Origin: Deefgea rivuli DSM 18356
Lineage (GTDB): Bacteria; Pseudomonadota; Gammaproteobacteria; Burkholderiales; Chitinibacteraceae
Reading direction: 5' to 3'
Length of the DNA: 43,628 bases
NCBI RefSeq assembly: GCF_000620145.1
Contig: NZ_JHVM01000020.1
Coordinates: 1 to 43,628, forward strand
The translations under genes and the position numbers were made by a program. Below the pieces are notes generated by a model that saw nothing but the letters and a program-made list of their open reading frames with translations, had not been told where the DNA came from and made no database searches. Shown here piece after piece: positions 33,036-43,539 of this stretch (positions within the stretch are counted from its first letter, which is position 1; every line of letters starts with the position of its first letter).

Positions 33036-34088
33036 ATGCTGGATTGTCTTGTCATTGGTGGCGGTCAAAGTGGCCTCATGTGCGGTCATTTACTTGCACG
33101 AGCCGGAGCAAACTACTTAGTCATCGACGCATCAGCTCGCGCTGGTGATGTGTGGCGAAATAGACCGCGCAACCTGCGTCTCTTCACATCTCGCCAATTT
33201 TGTCGCCTTGCTGATTTGTCCATGCTCAATGATCCAAATGGCTTTCCATCAGGCGAAGAATTTGCTGATCACGTTGAGCGATTTTATATCAACAAAGCGA
33301 TCAATGTGTCATTTAGCACACGAATCGTTCGCTTGTTTCGATCCGGAAATGGATTTATAGCTGAACTTGAGAACGGCAGTATATTGAACAGCAAGACCGT
33401 AATTAATGCCACGGGGTCAAACCAAGTTCCCACTTACCCTGTATTTGCGAAGAAAATAGCTTCTACGGTTCGACAAATAGTCGCATCAGAATTCGGTGAT
33501 GCCGACCAATTTCCAGATGGCTGGAACGTTGGCGTAATCGGTGATGGTGCTAGTGGACGACAAATCGCGCTGGAGCTTGCCGACCGTCATCGTGTCTATC
33601 TTGCGCAGGGTCGAGTGCGCAAACATGTTCCCAATATAGTGTTCGGCCGCGACGTGTTTTGGTGGCTGGATAAAATTGGTCTGTTATTTGCCGAACGTGA
33701 CTCTGTAGTTGCCAAAATAATTAGGAAGCGCGATCCAATTCCTGTGGCGTCTGCCAATAACCAACAGCTAGCACTTCGAGGTGTCAAACTAAAACCTCGC
33801 GCCGTCGATATACAAGACGACCACATCTATTTCTCTGATGGTTCACACGAACGCGTTGATGCTGTTGTCTGGTGTGTCGGGTACCAAGAAAATACGGACT
33901 GGATCGACTTACCATCAATTGAACGTGAGAAATACTTAAGCGAACACTACGGAAAAACGTCAGAAAATGGTTTTTTCGTGATCGGACGCAAATGGCTCAC
34001 TTGCCGTGCATCGGAGCTAATACTTGGCTGTGAACGTGATGCAAATATGGTGGTTGATCTTGTTCTTAAGAACATACAAGAAAAATGA
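33036..34088 (+). CDS. Flavin-dependent monooxygenase-like NAD(P)/FAD oxidoreductase
   Basis: A 350-aa protein. The FAD-binding site is VIGGGQSGLMCGHLLARAG at the N-terminus, then GDVWRNRPRNLRLFTSR as in FMO/CzcO-type enzymes, NATGSNQVP, a second dinucleotide site GVIGDGASGRQIALELA (NADPH), and VDAVVWCVGYQ near the end. These enzymes hydroxylate or oxidise carbon, nitrogen or sulfur. On an acyl carrier protein substrate it could oxidise the chain or an introduced heteroatom. It starts on the base after the acyl carrier protein stop. Confidence 0.85.
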   Translation: MLDCLVIGGGQSGLMCGHLLARAGANYLVIDASARAGDVWRNRPRNLRLFTSRQFCRLADLSMLNDPNGFPSGEEFADHVERFYINKAINVSFSTRIVRLFRSGNGFIAELENGSILNSKTVINATGSNQVPTYPVFAKKIASTVRQIVASEFGDADQFPDGWNVGVIGDGASGRQIALELADRHRVYLAQGRVRKHVPNIVFGRDVFWWLDKIGLLFAERDSVVAKIIRKRDPIPVASANNQQLALRGVKLKPRAVDIQDDHIYFSDGSHERVDAVVWCVGYQENTDWIDLPSIEREKYLSEHYGKTSENGFFVIGRKWLTCRASELILGCERDANMVVDLVLKNIQEK

Positions 34089-34169
34089 AATTTGCATAAT
34101 CACTTGACTCTATAAACAACTACAAAACGCATTATGCCGGTGTAGTGATTTTCGAATAGGTATAAACCA

Positions 34170-37100
34170 ATGCTTAGAAATTCAATTGTATTTATCATTC
34201 GACGAAAATTCTGGGTAATCGCTGCTATTACGCTACTTACAATTTTTTTTGGGACTCAAATTCGAAACCTAACTATTGTGATAGATCCGAACACAATGCT
34301 GCCCAAGTCTCACCCTAACGTCGTTGGAACCAATATTGCAGAGTCCTTGTTTGGATCTAAACACGTTGTCGTGATTGGCGTAAGTGCTGCCGATGGGGGG
34401 AGTGCGTTGCGCCCAGAAATTCTATCGGTAGTTGCTCGAATGTCGACACAAATAGCTGACATTCCTGGCGTAAAAAGACACACGCTAATGAGCGTTTCGG
34501 TAGACAGAGCTAAATCGATTTCAGGATCAGAAACCGAAATGCGCGTTGAACCCATGTTAGATTCGCCAATCAATGCAGCAGCAGCAGCTCTACTTGAAAA
34601 GCGTATTGCAGACAACCCTATTTATCAGGGAACGCTGGTGTCGACCGATGGGTCAGTAGCATCGATCTCCTTTGCGATCAAGTCTGGACAAGGTGGCTTC
34701 CGCGAAATTATGGACAAAGTCCAAGCGGTGACAGAAAAAGAAAGTAGCGCTACGATCACGATTAATTCAAGCGGCCCACCAGTTTTTTTCGCTGCGGTCG
34801 AGCGATTCGCGCAGCGCATGATATTTCTATTTCCAATCGCTCTATTATTGATTGGTCTCATCCACTTCGAGGCCTTTCGCACCGTACAAGGATTGCTATT
34901 ACCCTTAGTAACCGCGTTGCTGGCTGTCATCTGGGGATTGGGGATTATGGGCGCCGCCAAGGTGCCAATGGATGCATTCAACGCGACAACGCCGATCCTA
35001 ATTCTTGCCGTCGCGGCAGGTCATGCCGTACAAATTCTCAAGCGTTACTATGAAGAATATGACCGAACTACACTAGCAAATCCTGATGACACTCCAGCCG
35101 TGGCCAACGACAAGGCAATCATCAGATCTTTGACGAAGGTGGCTCCAGTAATGCTGACAGCAGGCTTTGTGGCAGCTCTAGGCTTCTTTTCCTTAATTAC
35201 ATTCGACGTGGCCACCATTCGTACATTTGGTATTTTCACTGGGATAGGTATCCTTAGTGCACTGCTAATCGAGCTGACTTTCATTCCCGCACTACGCAGC
35301 TACTTACCTGCACCACCCAAAACCAAGCAGGTAAGCACACAAGAATCATGCCGCTTGTGGGACAGACTATCCAATGCACTGGCTACTACGGTACTTGCCC
35401 GTAGAAAAACTATTGTTATGGCGTTTTTGTTAATAGGGGCGATCTCTTCTATTGGCCTGCTGTTCATCAACCAAGAAAACTCCACTAAAAGCTATTTTGG
35501 TGAGAACTTACCGGTACGCCAACAGGATAACTTTCTCAATAGCAAGATGGCGGGAACCAACACGCTTTACGTAATATTTCAGGCTGATCACCCTGATCGC
35601 ATGAAGGACCCTGCCGTCCTCAAGTCCATCGAAGAGGCACAACGCTATATTGAGACATTACCTGACGTAGGTAAAACAGTTTCTATCGTCGATCTGATCA
35701 AAAAAATGAATCAGTCGATGAATGCTGGTGCAGCGCAGTTCAATGTACTTCCAGCTTCGCAAGACATGGTTTCTCAGTATCTTCTGCTGTATTCAATGTC
35801 TGGGCTGCCAACTGACTTCGATTCCTATATCGACTATGAATACCGCAACGCTAACCTTATTGTGTGGATGAAGAACGACAGCAGCAAGTACGCTGCGTCC
35901 ATCGTTACAAGTATTCGCGATCACTTGCAGACACGACTTCCAAAGGGGATAAGTATTCAAATAGGCGGTAGCGTTCCGCAGTCTTCAGCATTAAGCGAAA
36001 CACTTGTACATGGGAAGATCCTCAATATCGCGCAGATGATCTTCGTCGTATTTGTGGCTGGAATGGTTATCTTCCGTTCGCTACTCGCAGGTATCTACTT
36101 GATCGTCCCATTAGTGGTAACTGTATTGGTAAACTTTGGAGTCATGGGTGTAACCGGAATTCCGCTAAATACGCCCAACTCCGTCGCCTCAGCGATGGCC
36201 ATCGGCATTGGTGCCGACTACGCAATTTATATCTTATATCGTATGCGGGAGGAGCTGGAGCGACTCGGAGACTTCGATTTAGCACTGCGTGAAACGTTAC
36301 GCACAGCAGGGAAGGCAGTAGTTTATGTCGCTACTGCAATAGCTGGAGGATATTCAGTGTTGATACTGTCTTTCAACTTCTATGTGCATATTTGGTTTGG
36401 AGTCCTAATTGTCACCTCAATGATCATCAGTGCATTGTCAGCACTAATCTTAGTGCCTGCGCTACTTAAAGCTTTTCCGCCTAATTTTCTCCGTCGTGGG
36501 GTATGCAGACCTCTTCACCCTGCGCTTGCATCAACTGCTGTCGTGTTACTGGCTTTAGTTGTAGTAATGCCACACCAATCCGCTCTGGCACAGGAACTAA
36601 AGAGTAACGAGATAATGGAGCACAACTATCAGGCTACAAGGGTTGATAGCTCACTGTCGGAGGCAACTTTTCGCTTAGTTAGTTCATCTGGACAAGAACG
36701 TGTGCGAAAAACTTTCGGTGCAACAAAGCTACAACTTAACGGTATGGATAACCGACGCGTAATTCGTTTCTTGTCCCCGAGCGATGTGCGCAATACGACG
36801 ACATTGCTATTGGAAAATGCAACTAATGAAGATGAGATTTGGGTTTATCTACCAACGCTCAAGAAGCCTAGGCGACTAGCTGGTAACAACAAAAAAAGCA
36901 GTTTCGTTGGCACTGACCTATCTTATGGTGATTTAGTTGGTCATAAACCACAGAACTGGATTCATAAGTTTATACGCCAGGACAAACACGCCGGTATTGC
37001 GACTTACGTAGTTGAGTCAATACCAAAGTCACCTGATGTCGCTGCAGACTCAGGTTATTCAAAGCGAGTAAGTTGGATTGATAGGGATAGCTTCGTAGCT

Positions 37101-37325
37101 CTTAAAGTCGAGTTCTACGATTCAGCAGGAGCACTACTAAAAACAGTGGATAGCTCTGACATTAAACAAGTTGATGCAAAAAATAGAAAATGGCAACCAA
37201 TGTTAGTTCAAGTTAAGAATCATCAAACAGGTGGTAGCACGATTGTGAGGATGGAAAAATTTGAAGCCAATACAAAAATCAGCGACGAGTATTTTTCTGT
37301 ACGCTATCTTGAAAAAGAGGAGTAA
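34170..37325 (+). CDS. MMPL/RND-superfamily lipid transporter fused to a LolA-like domain
   Basis: A 1051-aa protein. Residues 1-~775 are an RND/MMPL exporter: an N-terminal helix (FWVIAAITLLTIFFG), a periplasmic loop, a helix bundle (FLFPIALLLIGLIHF onward), a second periplasmic loop, and a second bundle with GIGADYAIYILYRMREEL. Near 783-810 comes a signal-like segment (STAVVLLALVVV ... SALAQ), then a ~240-aa region (IWVYLPTLKKPRRLAG, SSFVGTDLSYGDLVG, RVSWIDRDSFVALKVEFYD) matching the outer-membrane lipoprotein-sorting (LolA-like) family. These two are normally separate neighbouring genes. The fusion would tether a lipid chaperone to the pump. Confidence 0.85.
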   Translation: MLRNSIVFIIRRKFWVIAAITLLTIFFGTQIRNLTIVIDPNTMLPKSHPNVVGTNIAESLFGSKHVVVIGVSAADGGSALRPEILSVVARMSTQIADIPGVKRHTLMSVSVDRAKSISGSETEMRVEPMLDSPINAAAAALLEKRIADNPIYQGTLVSTDGSVASISFAIKSGQGGFREIMDKVQAVTEKESSATITINSSGPPVFFAAVERFAQRMIFLFPIALLLIGLIHFEAFRTVQGLLLPLVTALLAVIWGLGIMGAAKVPMDAFNATTPILILAVAAGHAVQILKRYYEEYDRTTLANPDDTPAVANDKAIIRSLTKVAPVMLTAGFVAALGFFSLITFDVATIRTFGIFTGIGILSALLIELTFIPALRSYLPAPPKTKQVSTQESCRLWDRLSNALATTVLARRKTIVMAFLLIGAISSIGLLFINQENSTKSYFGENLPVRQQDNFLNSKMAGTNTLYVIFQADHPDRMKDPAVLKSIEEAQRYIETLPDVGKTVSIVDLIKKMNQSMNAGAAQFNVLPASQDMVSQYLLLYSMSGLPTDFDSYIDYEYRNANLIVWMKNDSSKYAASIVTSIRDHLQTRLPKGISIQIGGSVPQSSALSETLVHGKILNIAQMIFVVFVAGMVIFRSLLAGIYLIVPLVVTVLVNFGVMGVTGIPLNTPNSVASAMAIGIGADYAIYILYRMREELERLGDFDLALRETLRTAGKAVVYVATAIAGGYSVLILSFNFYVHIWFGVLIVTSMIISALSALILVPALLKAFPPNFLRRGVCRPLHPALASTAVVLLALVVVMPHQSALAQELKSNEIMEHNYQATRVDSSLSEATFRLVSSSGQERVRKTFGATKLQLNGMDNRRVIRFLSPSDVRNTTTLLLENATNEDEIWVYLPTLKKPRRLAGNNKKSSFVGTDLSYGDLVGHKPQNWIHKFIRQDKHAGIATYVVESIPKSPDVAADSGYSKRVSWIDRDSFVALKVEFYDSAGALLKTVDSSDIKQVDAKNRKWQPMLVQVKNHQTGGSTIVRMEKFEANTKISDEYFSVRYLEKEE

Positions 37326-37333
37326 GCAGAGGT

Positions 37334-38566
37334 ATGCAGATCAGATATTTGCTCAAATTAGGCTGTATTACAATGCTATTTCACAGCTTTCCCATATTTG
37401 CACAGGGCATGCCTTTCGGTGAGTGTCGTGCAGGTTACTGGTCATCAAATCGTAACTTAGATGACAACGGTTCGTTATCAAAAGCTACATGCTTTGTAAA
37501 CTGGCGCCCTTCTCTCGGCGAGAGTATCCGGCTAGGGGTGAATGCCCGCTTAGGGGCTCATGACGCCGGCGATGGCGAAGGCATCAATGGGCGACTTCGC
37601 GAAAGTTTCTTAGAGATAGAGTCGGGCGCACTCACTTGGCGTGTCGGACGTCAAATTATCGCTTGGGGACGCTCGGATCGAATAAACCCAACTGATAACC
37701 TATCGCCGCGTGATTTAACACTACTGGTACCAGATGATGATGAACAGCGCAACGGTATTAATGCAGCGCTTGTTCGCTATAACCTCACTCATTCACGTTC
37801 GATAACAGCCATTGTTGCGCAGTTCGAGGCAAACAAAGTTCCGCAAGGCTCTTTACCTAAGAGTTTGATCCGCGCCACTAAACCTAGCCGTCCTGAATTG
37901 GCACTCAAGTTAGATCAATCTGGTGGAGGCATCGATTGGTCCATTTCTTATTTCGATGGTTTTGATAGCTTTGGGCGGTATAGGATCGATTTCGCGCAGC
38001 CAACCAAGCCAATGTTCCATAGTACCTACGAACGGGCGCAGATTCTAGGTACAGACTTCGCATGGGCACAAGGAGCATGGACGATGCGAGGCGAATTTTC
38101 TTATTCCCACTTCGAGCAGAGTTGTACCACCTGTGAGTTAAGTCGGCGCAAGGTGACACGCGCAGTTCTTGGAGTCGATCGTGATTTTGGAGAAACTGCA
38201 AATATTAATGCCCAATTGTTCTCTGTCGTTCGCAATAGCTACCAAGACCCTAGATGGGTACCAGCGGTACGAAAACCTTATTCTCTAGCCTTAGATCGCC
38301 TAAATTCTGAGTTTGCAGCTCAGGAGTGGGGTACTACTTTCCGCATTTCAAACCGCGTCCTCAATGATCGACTCAAGCTAGAGTTGGCAGCAATAGTAGA
38401 CATTACGAACCAAAGCTTGGTATTGCGTCCGCGTGCCAACTACGCATTCAATGACTCAATTAAGCTCGGCGTTGGAGCCGACCATTTTCATGGAGATAAT
38501 CAAACATTCTTTGGTAGCAAAAAAAAGAACAACACTGCTTTCGTTGAATTGAGTCTGGTTTATTGA
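37334..38566 (+). CDS. DUF1302-like outer-membrane beta-barrel protein
   Basis: A 410-aa protein with a signal peptide (MQIRYLLKLGCITMLFHSFP, cleaved after FAQ). The diagnostic stretch is WRVGRQIIAWGRSDRINPTD then RDLTLLVPDDDEQRNG. Alternating beta-strands follow, and the C-terminus VELSLVY ends in an aromatic residue as barrel proteins do. DUF1302 proteins are typically encoded with MMPL pumps and LolA-like or DUF1329 proteins. It starts 8 bp after the RND fusion and is the last gene of the operon. Likely the outer-membrane receiver or channel for the exported lipid. Confidence 0.8.
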   Translation: MQIRYLLKLGCITMLFHSFPIFAQGMPFGECRAGYWSSNRNLDDNGSLSKATCFVNWRPSLGESIRLGVNARLGAHDAGDGEGINGRLRESFLEIESGALTWRVGRQIIAWGRSDRINPTDNLSPRDLTLLVPDDDEQRNGINAALVRYNLTHSRSITAIVAQFEANKVPQGSLPKSLIRATKPSRPELALKLDQSGGGIDWSISYFDGFDSFGRYRIDFAQPTKPMFHSTYERAQILGTDFAWAQGAWTMRGEFSYSHFEQSCTTCELSRRKVTRAVLGVDRDFGETANINAQLFSVVRNSYQDPRWVPAVRKPYSLALDRLNSEFAAQEWGTTFRISNRVLNDRLKLELAAIVDITNQSLVLRPRANYAFNDSIKLGVGADHFHGDNQTFFGSKKKNNTAFVELSLVY

Positions 38567-39049
38567 TTTCAACCCAAAAAGTAGAACAATAAAGAAGTAT
38601 CCATATAAATCTGTAAATCAGTCCGCCTAGTTTGCTTTGAATGCTAGATTGCTAAGTCATTGATTTATACATTTGCTGTGCATCTGTAGTAGCACATTGA
38701 ATTTGACCACCTGATTAGAAGTGTTACGCAGCACCTCGTAACCAATTAGGTGACATGATAAAAAAAAAGACCAACATTCAGCACTGAATTTCGTATCGAA
38801 TGTGCACAACTTGTACTGAACCAATGCTAGCCTAGGCTACAGCTCATTTGCCCAAGCTGAGCAAGAAATACTGAATACGCTACAGCTAGCTTAGGCCGCA
38901 CCACCATAACGGAGGTCTGGCCCCAAATGAAACCGAACGCAGGTATTGGCTTGGTTATAAACGACGCGGCCAAAATTAGTTGCTCAATAAAAAACAATGT
39001 GGCTTCAACCTCGATAAACCCTATCCCCTAAAGAGAAAAAGCATAAACT
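38567..39049. other. Gap with an IS3 orfA-like relic
   Basis: About 480 bp. A short stretch at 38757-38835 reads, across one frameshift, like the beginning of an IS3-type orfA (a basic start, then EFRIECAQLVLNQC followed by a stop). It is decayed and has no partner. Before it, TGTGC/GCACA ends surround CATCTGTAGTAG at 38678-38697, similar to the 16-bp direct repeats. No terminator is obvious after the barrel gene. Confidence 0.35.
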
Positions 39050-39829
39050 ATGAAGGACGAATATTTACTAGGTTCACACGAACTCTTACAACCTACAAAA
39101 ATTCTTGATTTTCATGCTCAAAACATTCGCGCCCTTGTGGATGAACGAGGATGGCGGCAAAGAAATTCAGTAGATGCTGCGCGTGCAGTCTACGAGTTTT
39201 GCAGGGAAGAAATTCTGTTTGGTTATAACTCTGACGCAGACGACATGCAAGCTTCGCGAGTACTTTCGGAAGGGATCGGCCACTGCAACACGAAAGCAAC
39301 TTTACTTATGGCCTTGTTGCGATCAGTTGGCATTCCATGTCGGTTGAATGCTTTCACGATAAAAAAGAGCTTACAACGTGGGGCACTCACCCCCTTTGTT
39401 TACTTTATGGCTCCGCACGAAATCATTCATACCTGGACGGAGGCTAAGCTTGGGAATCAATGGGTAGCATTAGAAGGATTGATTCTAGATAGCGGCTATC
39501 TTGAGGCCGTCCAGCATCGATTTGTTCATTGTTCTCACCCCTTTCTTGGCTACGCTATAGCAACAGAGAATCTACAAAGACCGCGAGTGGAGTGGACAGG
39601 GAGCGATACATTCATTCAACGTGATGGTATTGCGAGAGAGTTAGGGATATTCCAATCACCCGATGCTTTTTACGAAAAGCACAGCACAAACCTACAAGGA
39701 ATAAAAGGCTGGCTTTATCGTAACTACTTTTATAAGCGCTTGAACGAAAATATATCGAACATCCGCAGCGGTTCTACCCAACCACCTATTCATGAGCAAC
39801 AATGTAACCACTATGATGTAGGCCGCTAA
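39050..39829 (+). CDS. Transglutaminase-like cysteine protease-fold protein
   Basis: A 259-aa protein. The transglutaminase-like core holds Cys79 in GIGHCNTKATLLMALLRSVG, His127 in EIIHTWTEAKLGNQWVAL and an Asp in EGLILDSG, a complete papain-like triad arrangement. No signal peptide. Family members act as peptidases, amidases or acyltransferases. It lies 480 bp after the lipid operon in the same direction and may have its own promoter, so membership of that pathway is uncertain. The IS66 element begins 50 bp after its stop. Confidence 0.75.
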   Translation: MKDEYLLGSHELLQPTKILDFHAQNIRALVDERGWRQRNSVDAARAVYEFCREEILFGYNSDADDMQASRVLSEGIGHCNTKATLLMALLRSVGIPCRLNAFTIKKSLQRGALTPFVYFMAPHEIIHTWTEAKLGNQWVALEGLILDSGYLEAVQHRFVHCSHPFLGYAIATENLQRPRVEWTGSDTFIQRDGIARELGIFQSPDAFYEKHSTNLQGIKGWLYRNYFYKRLNENISNIRSGSTQPPIHEQQCNHYDVGR

Positions 39830-39955
39830 ATATGTGCACCTTAAATTGAGACAAAATCGTGCTCTTGATTACCCACTCCGTAAGCCACCAGCGCCCCCAC
39901 TCCTTTTGAGGTTTTAAATCAGGCATCCTGCATTTTTTCAATGCGGGGCAGCATC

Positions 39956-40381
39956 ATGACTCATCAGCAGCGTCGGGCGCTTTGGTTTGGACGGGTTCGG
40001 GATTGGCGTGGCAGCGGTTTGTCGATGGCGGATTTTTGTCGGTGGCACGATTTAAAACGTCCCACATTGGCCGCTTGGGTCAAGCGGGATGTGCAGCACG
40101 CAGCCGGTGAACCGAGCGACTTCATTGTGCCAAACTCTGCGCCATTGCCAACACAGACAGCAACACCGACCGCGCCAGTACCAGCCGCCACCGCCAATCC
40201 TGCTCGCATTGCAACGCCTGTGGTTTGCGCCTCTTTGTCCGCCTTAACGCTGGTCGCGACCGAGTTGCCTTTGAATCCCCATCCGCCGATGTGTTTACTC
40301 CTGCCAGGTGGCGCGCGTTTGACGCTGCCTTTGAATATTTCCGCCGATTGGCTCACTACACTGTTGCTGGGTTTGTCATGA
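39956..40381 (+). CDS. tnpA: IS66 TnpA
   Basis: A 141-aa protein from MTHQQRRALWFGRVRDW (an ATG at 39941 would add five residues). HTH-type N-terminus (WRGSGLSMADFCRWHDLKR), a Pro/Ala/Thr-rich linker, then a short C-terminal strand region. It is the small DNA-binding accessory protein of IS66 elements. Its stop overlaps the tnpB ATG (ATGA at 40378-40381). Confidence 0.85.
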   Translation: MTHQQRRALWFGRVRDWRGSGLSMADFCRWHDLKRPTLAAWVKRDVQHAAGEPSDFIVPNSAPLPTQTATPTAPVPAATANPARIATPVVCASLSALTLVATELPLNPHPPMCLLLPGGARLTLPLNISADWLTTLLLGLS

Positions 40382-40719
40382 CGCCGCTTTTGACTTCTCT
40401 GCATTTGATTGTCGAGCCGGTCGATATGCGCTTGGGCATTGAGGGTTTGTCGGCCAAAGTGCATGCCGCTTTGCAAAGATCGCCTTGCGATGGGGCCGCG
40501 TATGCGTTTCGCAATCAGCGCAGCAATCGACTCAAAGTGTTGCTGTGGGATGCGACGGGCGTGTGGCTGCTGCAGCGCCGTTTGCATCAGGGGCGTTTTG
40601 TTTGGCCGCAAAGCGGATCAGCGTCGTTTGTGCTCGATGCGGCGCAGTGGCAATGGTTGACGATGGGCGTGGATTGGCAACGTTTATCGCCTCCGACTTT
40701 GGGTTCGCGTTTGTATTAA
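40378..40719 (+). CDS. tnpB: IS66 TnpB (Orf2-like)
   Basis: A 113-aa protein from MTPLLTSLHLIVEPVDMRLG. The family pattern is clear: EPVDMRLGIEGLSA, YAFRNQRSNRLKVLLWD, TGVWLLQRRLHQGRFVWP. Required with TnpC for IS66 transposition; its exact biochemical role is unknown. I place the start at 40378 because of the ATGA overlap with tnpA. Confidence 0.92.
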   Translation: MTPLLTSLHLIVEPVDMRLGIEGLSAKVHAALQRSPCDGAAYAFRNQRSNRLKVLLWDATGVWLLQRRLHQGRFVWPQSGSASFVLDAAQWQWLTMGVDWQRLSPPTLGSRLY

Positions 40720-40802
40720 ACGCTCGCTATCATCATCGATGTATTGCCTTATGGCTATTGATTAGTATGGCTTGCAGGGCAATACATTGGTAAAATGGCG
40801 AT

Positions 40803-42380
40803 ATGGATCTCACCGCCGAACTCGCCAACTCAAACCTGTCGCCCGCTGTCCGCGCGGCGATTTTGGCGCAGCTTGAATGGAATCAAGCGCACGCCGATTT
40901 GGCCGTCAAAACCGCAGCGCAGGCGGCGCTGATTAAAGCCAAATCCCTGCTGATCGAGAAGTTGGAATTTGAGCTGGCCTATTTGCGGCGCATGCAGTTC
41001 GGTGCCAAGACCGAGGCGATGAGCGCCGAGCAGCGGAGTCTGTTTGATGAAGAGTTCAACGTCAGTGCGGCAGCTATCGAGGCACAACTCGCTGCGGCAG
41101 CGCACGCAGAAGAGAATCCCTCACCGCGCCAATCCCGTATTCGTGCCGGTCGCCAGCCTTTACCTGCGCATTTGCCACGCACCGACGTCGTTCACGAGCC
41201 TGAGTCCTGTACTTGCGGTGAATGCGGCAATGATTTGATCAAAGTCAGCGAAGACATCAGCGAGCAATTGCATGTGCAACCCGCCGCCTTTAGCGTAATT
41301 CGGCATATTCGCCCGCAATACGCTTGCCGCTGTTGCCAAACCATGAGCGCAGCGCCCGTTGCGGCGAGTATTATCGACGGCGGCCTACCGACGAATGCCA
41401 CGTTGGCGTGGGTGATGGTCAGCAAATACGTCGATCATTTACCGCTGTACCGCATTCGGCAGATTGCCGAGCGCAGCGGTGTGAATTTAGCCGAATCGAC
41501 GCTGGGAAATTGGGTTGGCACCACGGGTTGGTGGCTGCAAATATTGGTGGTTCGTTTGATTGAGCGGCTTCTGCAGGCGCAGACGTTGCATGCCGACGAA
41601 ACCCCGCTACGGCAGCTCGATCCGGGCAAAGGCAAAACCAAAACCGCCTATTTATGGGCGTACCGCAGTACGCCCCTCAGCGGCACAGCACCGATCATCG
41701 TGTTCGATTACCAAACCGGACGCGCAGGTCAGCACGCGCGCGATTTCCTGCAAGATTGGCAAGGGCAATTGATGGTCGATGATTATGGCGGCTACAAAGC
41801 ACTATTCAAAGCGGGCGTCACCGAATTGGCCTGCTGGGCGCATGCACGGCGCAAATTCGTTGATCTGCACAAAGCCAACCAAAGTCCGGTGGCGTTTGAA
41901 GCGATGCGACGGATTGGCGAGCTGTACGCGATTGAAGCGCAAGGCAAAGACCTCAATCCAGAACAGCGTTTACGGCTACGGCAGCAGGCTGCGAAGCCCA
42001 AGCTGATCGAATTCAAAATCTGGCTCGATGAGATGGCGAATCAAGTCGCCCCCAATAGCGCCATCGCCAAAGCGCTCCTGTACAGCCTGCGACGCTGGGT
42101 ATCCCTGACGCGCTACGTCGAAAGTGGTATCGCGCCGATTGATAATAATACAGTTGAAAACTGCATACGGCCGATTGCGATTGGCAAGAAGAACTGGTTA
42201 TTTACCGGCAGCGAACGCGCCGGTCAACGCGCGGCGGCGATTCAAACGCTGCTCGGCACTGCCAAACTGAACGGCCTCGACCCACAGGCCTGGCTCAGCG
42301 ACACCCTAGAAAAACTCCCGACTTGGCCCAACAGCCTAATCGATGAACTGCTACCACTGCGAGTGTTAACAGAAAAATAA
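40803..42380 (+). CDS. tnpC: IS66 TnpC DDE transposase
   Basis: A 525-aa protein. N-terminal coiled coil (LIEKLEFELAYLRRMQFGAK), a zinc-finger-like CTCGECGNDL plus CRCC, then the DDE core with D in LHADETPLRQL, D in LMVDDYGGYKALF and E in IDNNTVENCIRPI, and a C-terminal region typical of IS66. Intact, so the element may still be active. Confidence 0.95.
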   Translation: MDLTAELANSNLSPAVRAAILAQLEWNQAHADLAVKTAAQAALIKAKSLLIEKLEFELAYLRRMQFGAKTEAMSAEQRSLFDEEFNVSAAAIEAQLAAAAHAEENPSPRQSRIRAGRQPLPAHLPRTDVVHEPESCTCGECGNDLIKVSEDISEQLHVQPAAFSVIRHIRPQYACRCCQTMSAAPVAASIIDGGLPTNATLAWVMVSKYVDHLPLYRIRQIAERSGVNLAESTLGNWVGTTGWWLQILVVRLIERLLQAQTLHADETPLRQLDPGKGKTKTAYLWAYRSTPLSGTAPIIVFDYQTGRAGQHARDFLQDWQGQLMVDDYGGYKALFKAGVTELACWAHARRKFVDLHKANQSPVAFEAMRRIGELYAIEAQGKDLNPEQRLRLRQQAAKPKLIEFKIWLDEMANQVAPNSAIAKALLYSLRRWVSLTRYVESGIAPIDNNTVENCIRPIAIGKKNWLFTGSERAGQRAAAIQTLLGTAKLNGLDPQAWLSDTLEKLPTWPNSLIDELLPLRVLTEK

Positions 42381-42412
42381 GCTTTGCAGTCATGGGGCGG
42401 CTGAGGGCTTAC

Positions 42413-43379
<967 letters not shown>

Positions 43380-43539
43380 CTACAAGTCACCGCCGCTTCG
43401 GCTCACTCCCTCTTGCAGCAGAAGAAGGGCATTCCCCCAGCGTAACATCCACGACTTGCTGGGATACTGCATTCCAAACATGCTCAAGCAGCATCACCCC
43501 AATCAATGCAGGCTACGCTGGCTGGGCGTACTATAGGGG

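Larger units (their letters stand above)
39880..42412 (+). mobile_element. Complete IS66-family element, 2533 bp
   Basis: It holds tnpA, tnpB and tnpC in order between inverted repeats. The left end reads GTAAGCCACCAGCGCCCCC from 39880; the right end, inverted from 42412, reads GTAAGCCCTCAGCCGCCCC. The flanking 8-mers (CCCACTCC and GTTTAAGC) differ, so there is no target duplication. The right end sits inside an IS3 element whose remaining part is missing on the left, so a deletion or recombination followed insertion. Confidence 0.9.
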
